From Corallincola sp. (GTDB lineage Bacteria; Pseudomonadota; Gammaproteobacteria; Enterobacterales; Neiellaceae), in the NCBI GenBank assembly GCA_017998495.1, contig JAGOCY010000143.1, positions 1-5,208 on the forward strand: a stretch of DNA of 5,208 nucleotides. The letters are read 5' to 3'. Under the pieces are notes generated by a model that saw nothing but the letters and a program-made list of their open reading frames with translations, ran no database searches and was not told the origin of the DNA. Made by a program: the position numbers and the translations under genes. Below, one piece after another: positions 1 to 5,208 of the stretch (within the stretch, counting starts at the first letter, position 1; each line of letters starts with the position of its first letter).

Positions 1-984
1 GTGGTGCTCTTTCTCCTGTTGCGCTTTGCCTTCGAGGGGCTTAACGACACCCGACCGGCAATGGTGGTCGGCTTTATCGGCATGCTCGCCAATATTCCCC
101 TCAACTGGCTGTTCATTCACGGGGCCGGGCCCATACCGGCGCTGGGCGGAGCAGGCTGCGGCTGGGCCACCTCGGTGGCTCACCTGATCATGGCCCTGCT
201 GCTGCTGTGGCATTCGCGCCGCAACCGGCGGGCACGCGAACTGCCGTTGTGGGTAAGACCGGTTCGCTGGCAAGCCGCTGCCCAGCGTCAACTGCTGCAT
301 CTCGGGCTGCCCATTGGCAGCGCCATCTTTTTTGAGGTTACCCTGTTTGCCCTGGTCGCCCTGCTGCTCACCCCCTTTGGCGCCATTGAGGTGGCCAGCC
401 ATCAGGTGGCGCTCAATATCTCCTCGGTCTGCTTCATGTTGCCGCTATCGCTGGCCATTGCCCTGACCATTCGCGTCGGCACCAACCTGGGCGCCGATCA
501 GCCACTGCAGGCGTTTGCCGCCATCCGCGCAGCACTGGTGATGGGTTTTGCCGTTGGCTGTTTCAACGCCCTGCTACTGGCTGTCGGCCGCGAACCGATC
601 GCCCTGCTCTACAGCGATGATCCGGCGGTGATCAAACGCGCTTGCGAATTGATGCTGCTGGCAGCAGTGTTTCAGATCTTCGACATGCTGCAGGCCGTGG
701 CCGCAGGCGCTCTGCGTGGCCTGCACGATGGCAAGGCGATCTTTGCCATTACCCTGATCGCCTTCTGGCTGGTCGGCCTGCCTATAGGCTGGCTGTTGGG
801 GCGCACCGATCTGCTGACGCCCGCCATGGGCGCCAGCGGTTTCTGGATCGGATTTTTGACCGGCTTGGGGGTAGCCGCCGTACTCTATGCCATGCGCTTG
901 CTCCACCACCGCCGGGTACTGATCCGCCATGGCCATGAGATCGCGATGGCTGCTACTGCTCCTGCTGAGCGGCTGCAGCGCTGA
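1..984 (+). CDS. norM: NorM-type MATE multidrug efflux transporter, C-terminal part (5' end outside window)
   Basis: Inner-membrane antiporter of the MATE family, which exports cationic drugs and dyes in exchange for Na+ or H+. The reading frame is open from the first base, so the GTG there is probably internal. The visible 327 residues hold about eight hydrophobic segments (roughly 17-40, 50-70, 98-125, 129-158, 171-196, 213-238, 244-266, 277-300), corresponding to TM5-TM12 of a 12-TM protein. Family hallmarks are the stretch EGLNDTRPAMVVGFIGMLAN, the LPIG..IFFE segment and FQIFD. E112 and D228 line up with the cation-binding E255 and D371 of V. cholerae NorM at one constant offset of 143, which suggests about 143 N-terminal residues (TM1-4) are missing. 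The gene ends 56 nt inside the following lipoprotein gene. Family assignment is firm; the NorM subgroup is likely; substrates cannot be read from sequence. Confidence 0.93.
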   Translation: MVLFLLLRFAFEGLNDTRPAMVVGFIGMLANIPLNWLFIHGAGPIPALGGAGCGWATSVAHLIMALLLLWHSRRNRRARELPLWVRPVRWQAAAQRQLLHLGLPIGSAIFFEVTLFALVALLLTPFGAIEVASHQVALNISSVCFMLPLSLAIALTIRVGTNLGADQPLQAFAAIRAALVMGFAVGCFNALLLAVGREPIALLYSDDPAVIKRACELMLLAAVFQIFDMLQAVAAGALRGLHDGKAIFAITLIAFWLVGLPIGWLLGRTDLLTPAMGASGFWIGFLTGLGVAAVLYAMRLLHHRRVLIRHGHEIAMAATAPAERLQR

Positions 985-2011
985 TCCGCAACAACAGATC
1001 TATGGCGACTATCGCCATCGCCTGCTGTCGCTGCTCAAGGTGGCGGCAGCGCCGCTCGCGACCCCAACATTGGCCAAACCCCAGCCACAGCCGGTGCCCC
1101 CCGCGCTGACCATCAGCCTGCCGCAAGCTTGGCATTATCGCCACTGCGGCCTGCTGGCCGCCGTTGGTGAGCGCAACAGCGGCCTTGGCAAGGTGATGGT
1201 ATTAAGCCAGCGCGCCGCCTACGAGCAGCGCCTACTGACCACCTTAAACCAGTGCCGAAATCTCTATCCGCCGTCCACTAGCGAGTATCAGCAACTGACC
1301 GAGTGGTATCAGCACAAACAGCAGAGCTGGCCGCAGCTGCTTGTGGCGGTGGCAACCGACAGCGACATGCGCCGCCTGTGGCATGACGATGGCCGGCCGC
1401 GTCATGGCGATAGCGAAGCATTGGCCCTGCTGCAGGTGCTCGCCCAGCTTCAAAAGACCACAGCGGCAGATAGCGAAGCACTGCTGCAGGCCCTGGAGCA
1501 GCAGCTGGCGGCCAACCGCAGCAACCGCTATCTGGGTCAGCTGTGGCGCGACGCCAACCTCGCGCTCAGCGCCATCAGCGATCTCAATCAGCAGCTGGGA
1601 CCGGCCATGAGCCAGGTTGTCTGTGTCGGCGGTCGGCCATCGGCCCACGCCCGTCAGCTACGGCAGTTTCTCGACCACTATTTTGGTGGCCAGGTGCAGC
1701 CTCAGCTCAACCTGCTGCTGGCAGAACTGGAACGCAGCGAACAGGCGCTGGCGGCCGCAGCCATCAGCCCTGTGCTCGAACAGCCGCAACCCTCCCGCCA
1801 GTTACGCAGCGCGCTGCAGGCGCATGTTCAGTTGTGGCAACAGCTGCTAAGACGTTGCCAGCTCAGCCCGTCGCACTTGCCGCAACGAGACCCCCAAGCC
1901 GCTCTATCGCCCCCTCAGGCAGCGCTAACCGACACCAGCGCGGCAGCGACACGCGGGATCTGCTCTTCACGCAACCCAGCAATGTTGATACGGCCGCCGG
2001 GCACCACATAA
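929..2011 (+). CDS. Putative outer-membrane lipoprotein, DUF3080-like
   Basis: A 360-residue protein of unknown function. The N-terminus is a lipoprotein signal: Arg at 4 and 6, a run of leucines at 8-13, then lipobox L13-S-G-C16. Serine at the position after the lipidated Cys argues for outer-membrane sorting rather than inner-membrane retention. A Pro/Ala-rich linker (about 41-60) leads to a soluble, Gln/Leu-rich, mostly helical body with the segment HCGLLAAVGERNSGLGKVM and cysteines at 73, 110, 232 and 310. From memory this pattern matches the gammaproteobacterial DUF3080 family; no search was possible. ATG codons at 929 and 935 are both usable and neither has a convincing Shine-Dalgarno, so translation is probably coupled to the upstream transporter gene it overlaps. 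The last 32 residues (about 329-360) are encoded antisense to the 3' end of the aminotransferase gene, are low in hydrophobic pattern and may be a non-native extension. Confidence 0.83.
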   Translation: MAMRSRWLLLLLLSGCSADPQQQIYGDYRHRLLSLLKVAAAPLATPTLAKPQPQPVPPALTISLPQAWHYRHCGLLAAVGERNSGLGKVMVLSQRAAYEQRLLTTLNQCRNLYPPSTSEYQQLTEWYQHKQQSWPQLLVAVATDSDMRRLWHDDGRPRHGDSEALALLQVLAQLQKTTAADSEALLQALEQQLAANRSNRYLGQLWRDANLALSAISDLNQQLGPAMSQVVCVGGRPSAHARQLRQFLDHYFGGQVQPQLNLLLAELERSEQALAAAAISPVLEQPQPSRQLRSALQAHVQLWQQLLRRCQLSPSHLPQRDPQAALSPPQAALTDTSAAATRGICSSRNPAMLIRPPGTT

Positions 2012-3102
2012 AGCGCCCACTCGTCACGCAGGCGGGCGATCGCCTCAGCGCTGAGGGCAGTCATCGAAAACATGCCGCGGTGGCGCGCCACATAGTCGAA
2101 AGTGGAATCGCCGCTGGCTTGACGCAATGCCGCCGCCAGCTGCTGGCGCAACCCTGCAATGCGCTGCTGCATCGCCACCAGCTCGGCCTGCCAGCTTTGA
2201 CGCAGCACCGGATCTGTCAGTACCTGGGCCACCAGCGCCGCACCAAAATCAGGTGGCATAGTGTAGGTGGTCCGCGCGATCTCCTGCAGTCGACCGCGGG
2301 CAATGGCGCCTTGATTCGGGCTATTGGCGATCACCACCGCCGCACCAACGCGCTCTCGATAGAGACCAAAATTCTTGGAACAGGAGGTCGCGATCACCAG
2401 CTCTGGCACCGCCTCGGCCAACAGCCTGAGGCCGGCCACATCGGCCTCCAGAGACTCGCCAAAACCCTGATAGGCGACATCAACAAAGGGCATAAAACCC
2501 TGGCGTTCCGCCATCCGGGCCAGCGTCTGCCACTGCTCAAGAGTCAGATCGGCGCCGGTCGGGTTGTGACAGGAGCCATGCAGCAACACGACGTCGCCAG
2601 GGCCCGCGGCCGCCAACGCCGCCATCATCTCGTCGCCCCGAACACCTTTGCTGGCCGCATCAAAATAGGGGAAAAACGCCACCTCAAGCCCTGCCGCGCG
2701 CATGATCGGAGCATGGTTGACATAACTAGGGTCACTCATCCACACCCGAGCCCCCGGGCGGGCCATGCGGATCAGATCGGCCAGCAGGCGGAGGGCGCCA
2801 CTGGCCCCCGGCGTCTGGATCGCTACCGCTCGCTGACGCGCCCCGCACTCGCCCAGCAGCAAGTCGAGCATGGCATTGTTGAAGGTCTCGTTACCGGTCA
2901 AACCGACGTAAGACTTGGTCGTCTGGCTCTGCGCCAGCTCCAGTTGAGCGGCACGCACCGCCGCCATGATCGGCGTTTCACCGACGCTGTTGCGGTAAAC
3001 GCCGATCCCCAGATCGATACGCTCAGGCCGCGGATCTTCGCGAAACGCTACGCTCAGGGAGAGAATCGGGTCTTTGGCGCCTTCAGTCAGTTGTTCGAAC
3101 AT
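1915..3102 (-). CDS. tyrB: Aspartate/aromatic-amino-acid aminotransferase, class I, PLP-dependent
   Basis: Cytosolic homodimeric transaminase that moves amino groups between aspartate or aromatic amino acids and 2-oxoglutarate. The 395-residue protein is AspC/TyrB-sized (AspC 396) and starts MFEQ, like E. coli AspC (MFEN). Catalytic residues: Schiff-base lysine K243 in SCSKNFGLYRERVG, which fits the class-I signature; N180 (CHNPTG), D208 and Y211 (DVAYQG), R251, and substrate-carboxylate arginines R277 (equivalent to R292) and R371 (R386). Retention of R277 suggests dicarboxylates are accepted. The overall pattern (TTKSYVGLTG, TLEQWQTLA, RINIAG) also resembles Paracoccus-type aromatic aminotransferases, so aspC versus tyrB cannot be settled. 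Unusually, Y127 stands where the family has the PLP-stacking Trp140. A GTG two codons upstream (3106-3108) is open, but the AGGA at 3110-3113 sits only 1 nt from it and 7 nt from the ATG, which favours the ATG. It is divergent from glpD and convergent with the lipoprotein gene. Confidence 0.95.
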   Translation of the reverse strand: MFEQLTEGAKDPILSLSVAFREDPRPERIDLGIGVYRNSVGETPIMAAVRAAQLELAQSQTTKSYVGLTGNETFNNAMLDLLLGECGARQRAVAIQTPGASGALRLLADLIRMARPGARVWMSDPSYVNHAPIMRAAGLEVAFFPYFDAASKGVRGDEMMAALAAAGPGDVVLLHGSCHNPTGADLTLEQWQTLARMAERQGFMPFVDVAYQGFGESLEADVAGLRLLAEAVPELVIATSCSKNFGLYRERVGAAVVIANSPNQGAIARGRLQEIARTTYTMPPDFGAALVAQVLTDPVLRQSWQAELVAMQQRIAGLRQQLAAALRQASGDSTFDYVARHRGMFSMTALSAEAIARLRDEWALYVVPGGRINIAGLREEQIPRVAAALVSVSAA

Positions 3103-3109
3103 GATCACG

Positions 3110-3113
3110 TCCT
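3110..3113 (-). promoter_or_regulatory. Ribosome binding site of the aminotransferase gene (decides the start)
   Basis: AGGA on the - strand, followed by a 7-nt spacer and ATG at 3102. The alternative GTG at 3108 would be only 1 nt away, too close for normal initiation, so the ATG that gives the AspC-like N-terminus MFEQ is preferred. Confidence 0.7.
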
Positions 3114-3225
3114 GGTCGGATGGGGTGCGTTGGCGGTCACAAAGTGGCGCCTAGCTTAACCACCATCCCGTCTGCCAACCAAGCACCCGCACCACTTTTG
3201 CCATACTCAGGGGCATCAGGCTGAC

Positions 3226-3231
3226 GGAGGG
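3226..3231 (+). promoter_or_regulatory. Ribosome binding site of glpD
   Basis: GGAGGG ends 4 nt before the ATG at 3236 (5 nt if only GGAGG is counted). It is a strong Shine-Dalgarno that confirms this start, which also places the FAD dinucleotide-binding motif at the expected distance from the N-terminus. Confidence 0.8.
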
Positions 3232-3235
3232 CTGC

Positions 3236-4747
3236 ATGACCGACATCGATTTTGATCTGGCCGTGGTCGGTGGTGGCATCAATGGCGTCGGCATTGCCGC
3301 CGATGCCGCTGGCCGTGGCCTTAACGTGGTACTGCTGGAGGCTGCCGATCTGGCCAGTGGCACCTCCTCCGCCAGCTCAAAACTGGCCCATGGTGGCCTG
3401 CGTTACCTGGAACAGGGGGCGATCCGGCTGGTGCGCGAAGCCTTGCAGGAACGCGACAGCCTGCTCACCCGCGCTCCCCATCTGTGCACGCCATTACGCT
3501 TTTGCCTGCCCCTTGACGCGGCCCAGCGCCCCGCCTGGCAGTTGCGCGCCGGTCTCTGGCTTTACGACCACCTGGCCAGCCCCAGTCCACTCGCTGGCGC
3601 CAGCGCCGTCACCCTCGACGGTAACAGCCCGCTGCAACCCCAGTTCCAGGATGCCTTCGAATACAGCGATGGCTGGGTTGATGATGCCCGGCTGGTGATT
3701 GCCGTCGCCCAACAGGCGATGACCCATGGCGCCATCATTCGCACCCGCTGCCCGGTCGTGGCTGCCCGCCGCCTTGCCCATCATTGGCAGCTGCAGCTGG
3801 CGCCCACCCAGGGCGGCCCTGACACCCTCAGCTGCCGGGCACTGGTCAATGCCACTGGGCCGGCGGCCAGCCGTTTTCTCGCTTCGGCTATCGGCATCGC
3901 CCAACCACCGCCACTGCGCCAGGTACGTGGCAGCCACATCGTGGTACGGCGTCTGACCGACGATGAGCGGGCCTTCATTCTGCAGGCCTCAGACCAGCGT
4001 GTGATCTTTGTGTTGCCTTATGGCCAGTTTCATCTGGTGGGCACGACGGAAGTGGAGCAGCACTATGACGGCAGCCCGCCGCAGGCCAGCGATGACGAGG
4101 TGGCCTATCTATGCCGCGAAGTCAGTCGCTGGTGGCGCCATCCACTGCAACCCAGCGCGGTGGTGCAGCGTTTTGCGGGTATCCGGCCATTGGCAGATGA
4201 GAAAAGTGGTAATCCCCGTACCGCCAGTCGCGACTACCGGCTGCTGTTCGACCATCCAGACCACCAGGCGCCACTGCTGTCGGTGTATGGCGGCAAACTC
4301 ACCACCTACCGGGCCTTGGCAGAGCGTGCCATTAACCGCCTGGCACCGCTGTTCAGTCACATCGGCCCAGCCTGGACTGCAGACCAGCCATTACCCGGTG
4401 GCGAGATCAGCGATCTGTCATGGCTGCGGCACTTGGCCAATCAGCGCGCCCCCTATCTGGGCCCAGCCAGCATCGAGCGTCTGGTACGCAGCTATGGCAG
4501 CCAGCTGGCGCTGTGGCTCAACCAAGGAGATGACTGGCAGGCACTGGGCGGGCGGATCGCGGCAGATGTCAGCCGCGCGGAACTGCAGTATCTGATAGAC
4601 CATGAATGGCTACGCAGCCTGGACGATCTGTTGTGGCGACGCAGCAAGCTGGGGCTAACCACAACCTCCACCGAACAGCAGCAGCTTGGCACAGCGCTGG
4701 CGCAGCTGTTAATGCCCCAACAGCAGGCGCCGGCCCTCTGCTGGTAA
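3236..4747 (+). CDS. glpD: Aerobic FAD-dependent glycerol-3-phosphate dehydrogenase
   Basis: Peripheral inner-membrane flavoenzyme that oxidises sn-glycerol-3-phosphate to dihydroxyacetone phosphate and passes electrons to the quinone pool, linking glycerol and phospholipid breakdown to glycolysis and respiration. The 503 residues are close to E. coli GlpD (501) and collinear with it. The N-terminal Rossmann motif VVGGGINGVGIAADAAGRG (10-28) with E35 matches FAD-G3P-dehydrogenase signature 1. GTSSASSKLAHGGLRYLE spans 42-59, EYSDGWVDDARLV lies at 142-154, GSH at 232-234, and GIRPLADE near 315-322. GGKLTTYRALA (352-362) matches signature 2. R56, Y57, H234, R317 and K354 correspond to residues of the E. 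coli active site. A helical C-terminal domain follows the GPAWT..QPLPGG segment. No key residue is missing. No glpF, glpK or glpR is in the window, so it looks monocistronic. Its stop lies a few bases from the 3' end of the convergent sRNA. Confidence 0.98.
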   Translation: MTDIDFDLAVVGGGINGVGIAADAAGRGLNVVLLEAADLASGTSSASSKLAHGGLRYLEQGAIRLVREALQERDSLLTRAPHLCTPLRFCLPLDAAQRPAWQLRAGLWLYDHLASPSPLAGASAVTLDGNSPLQPQFQDAFEYSDGWVDDARLVIAVAQQAMTHGAIIRTRCPVVAARRLAHHWQLQLAPTQGGPDTLSCRALVNATGPAASRFLASAIGIAQPPPLRQVRGSHIVVRRLTDDERAFILQASDQRVIFVLPYGQFHLVGTTEVEQHYDGSPPQASDDEVAYLCREVSRWWRHPLQPSAVVQRFAGIRPLADEKSGNPRTASRDYRLLFDHPDHQAPLLSVYGGKLTTYRALAERAINRLAPLFSHIGPAWTADQPLPGGEISDLSWLRHLANQRAPYLGPASIERLVRSYGSQLALWLNQGDDWQALGGRIAADVSRAELQYLIDHEWLRSLDDLLWRRSKLGLTTTSTEQQQLGTALAQLLMPQQQAPALCW

Positions 4748-4754
4748 CCGCCCT

Positions 4755-4792
4755 AAAACAAGAAAGACCACGGCAGTTTCCCGCCGTGGCCC
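4755..4792 (-). terminator. Intrinsic terminator of the CsrB-like RNA
   Basis: Perfect 7-bp stem CCACGGC/GCCGTGG (4789-4783 with 4774-4768), loop GGGAAACT, extendable by three G-U or G-C pairs to 10 bp, followed on the - strand by TCTTTCTTGTTTT. On the + strand the hairpin lies about 20 nt after the glpD stop but is followed only by CCCGATCTTG, so it should end glpD transcripts poorly. The loop carries a further GGA. Confidence 0.88.
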
Positions 4793-5085
4793 GATCTTGC
4801 GTCCTGCATCCTGCAGCTTTCGTGCTCCCTGCCTCATCCCTGAAGACGGGCTTCCTTGCACCACTCCTCCTCCGCCATCCGGGCGGTCTCCCTTGCGTCC
4901 ATGCCACTTACCACTCCCGGTAAGTGCCCCGTCGCCAAACGGGTGTTCCAGTCCGTTCACCATCCTGCACCACCACCAATCCATCGGTGGTACTCTCATC
5001 CCTGAGAGGGTCCTTCAGCTCACCCTGTGCCGTCCTATCCCATCCTGGGCAACCTGCTCCAGCAAGCCGCGGTGCATCCGTGAAC
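4755..5085 (-). ncRNA. csrB: CsrB-family CsrA-sequestering small RNA
   Basis: The - strand carries 23 GGA trinucleotides between 5079 and 4802, plus one in the terminator loop. Many are AGGAT, AGGGAT or CGGAT, the CsrA-binding core. Several sit in loops of short hairpins: CTTGC/GCAGG at 5066-5053, CCC/GGG at 5049-5039, CTCTC/GAGAG at 5008-4993, ACCACC/GGTGGT at 4991-4972, CACTTACC/GGTAAGTG (8 bp, loop GGGAGT) at 4926-4905, CCGCC/GGCGG at 4886-4872, CTTC/GAGG at 4845-4832 and CTGC/GCAG at 4816-4804. This architecture, the length of about 330 nt (E. coli CsrB is 369) and the strong terminator are diagnostic of CsrB/CsrC/RsmZ-type RNAs. Such RNAs bind many CsrA dimers and relieve CsrA repression or activation of target mRNAs, usually under GacA/UvrY/VarA control. 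The 5' end is inferred from the promoter and is uncertain by several bases. Short ORFs crossing it on either strand have no coding signature. CsrB versus another paralogue name cannot be decided. Confidence 0.87.
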
Positions 5086-5092
5086 AGGGCTA

Positions 5093-5120
5093 AGGTTAGC
5101 GTTTCACCCCGAGTTAACAA
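5093..5120 (-). promoter_or_regulatory. Predicted sigma70 promoter of the CsrB-like RNA
   Basis: TTGTTA (5120-5115) as -35, a 16-nt spacer and TAACCT (5098-5093) as -10 predict a start near 5085, just before the first GGA at 5079. GGA density falls from 23 in about 280 nt to two in the 120 nt upstream, which agrees with a transcript boundary here. A perfect inverted repeat GCTAA-GG-TTAGC (5089-5100) covers the -10. Confidence 0.55.
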
Positions 5121-5208
5121 CCGGGCTACTTTTGCGGCGAACTGCCGAATTTTGCGACCGGTCTCCGCTTCACTTGGCTAACATCCTGATTACCCGTACC
5201 CGAGCCCC
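5121..5208 (-). promoter_or_regulatory. Putative upstream control region of the CsrB-like RNA
   Basis: No coding feature is supported in this stretch, which runs off the window. It holds two copies of TTTTGCG (+ strand 5130-5136 and 5150-5156) exactly 20 bp apart at about -45 to -71 from the predicted start, and a GGCTAA (5176-5181) matching the half-site at the promoter. No clear GacA/UvrY-type TGTAAG...CTTACA box was found. Regulatory function is inferred from position only. Confidence 0.35.

Larger units (their letters stand above)
3103..3235. promoter_or_regulatory. Divergent intergenic region between the aminotransferase gene and glpD
   Basis: 133 bp with no coding potential of its own; it should contain the promoters of both divergent genes. 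Only weak sigma70-like candidates are visible. Toward the aminotransferase there is TTGGTT, an 18-nt spacer and TAAGCT. Toward glpD there is TTGGCG, a 16-nt spacer and TAGCTT near 3131-3158. Both candidate -10 boxes fall in the same AGCTTAA stretch around 3152-3159, so the two promoters could compete if real. No convincing GlpR or TyrR operator was recognised between the two genes. Confidence 0.5.

Noticed and set aside
1..3. The GTG at the first base as the true start of the MATE gene
   Set aside because: The protein aligns to about residue 144 of NorM, so four transmembrane helices would be missing. The frame is simply cut by the window edge.
3092..3102. A GlpR-operator-like half-site (CATGTTCGAA on the - strand) upstream of glpD
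   Set aside because: It matches the half-site well but is made by the Met-Phe-Glu start codons of the aminotransferase, lies about 135 bp from the glpD start, and no convincing partner half-site is visible.
1543..3159. A 538-codon open frame on the + strand, antisense to the aminotransferase gene
   Set aside because: Its product is Arg/His/Gln-rich with no recognisable motif, and it covers a clearly real aminotransferase on the other strand and part of the lipoprotein gene. Long antisense frames are common in GC-rich genes.
4755..5085. RNase P RNA, tmRNA or 6S RNA as identity for the - strand RNA
   Set aside because: The conserved RNase P core (GAGGAAAGTCCGGGC) is absent, there is no tmRNA tRNA-like end or tag ORF, and no 6S-type long bulged duplex. 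The repeated GGA hairpin loops fit only the CsrB type.
5135..5154. A + strand terminator-like hairpin CGGC-gaact-GCCG followed by AATTTTG
   Set aside because: The stem is only 4 bp, the T-run is short, and no + strand gene ends before it. It is better considered with the upstream repeats of the sRNA promoter.
4606..5181. Several short ORFs on both strands after glpD (for example + 4606-4923 and - 4709-4999)
   Set aside because: They overlap the glpD end or the CsrB-like RNA, are Pro/Arg/Ser-rich without domain signals, and their repetition comes from the GGA hairpins.

Overview
This 5.2-kb window is GC-rich chromosomal DNA, almost certainly from a gammaproteobacterium. The NorM-type transporter, the DUF3080-like lipoprotein, the E. 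coli-like GlpD and a CsrB-type regulatory RNA all fit that class. An Aeromonadales or Vibrio-related lineage is a reasonable guess, but nothing in the window fixes the genus. No mobile elements, CRISPR arrays, tRNA or rRNA genes are visible.

Layout, left to right: (1) The C-terminal two thirds of a NorM-family MATE multidrug/Na+ antiporter on the + strand, cut by the left edge. (2) Overlapping its end by 56 nt, a lipoprotein with a clear lipobox that resembles the DUF3080 family, probably translationally coupled to it. (3) Convergent to that, and overlapping its 3' end by 97 nt, a PLP-dependent aspartate/aromatic aminotransferase on the - strand. (4) A 133-bp divergent intergenic region. (5) glpD, the aerobic FAD-dependent glycerol-3-phosphate dehydrogenase, on the + strand. 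(6) About 460 bp without a protein gene, filled by what reads clearly on the - strand as a CsrB-family sRNA. It has 23 GGA motifs in about 300 nt, many in the loops of small hairpins, and ends in a strong intrinsic terminator a few bases beyond the glpD stop. A plausible sigma70 promoter lies at about 5093-5120, and the remaining bases to the right edge look like its upstream control region.

The protein genes are ordinary housekeeping or accessory functions: efflux, envelope lipoprotein, amino-acid metabolism and glycerol catabolism. The sRNA is the most consequential element and the one most easily missed, because several meaningless short ORFs cross it. By analogy with known CsrB RNAs it should sequester CsrA and so control carbon flux, motility and biofilm; this role is inferred. 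It lies tail-to-tail with glpD, a carbon-metabolism gene. I did not find a wholly new system. Points worth a second look are the sRNA and its promoter-proximal repeats, the long 3' overlap of the lipoprotein and aminotransferase genes, and a Trp-to-Tyr change at the cofactor-stacking position of the aminotransferase.
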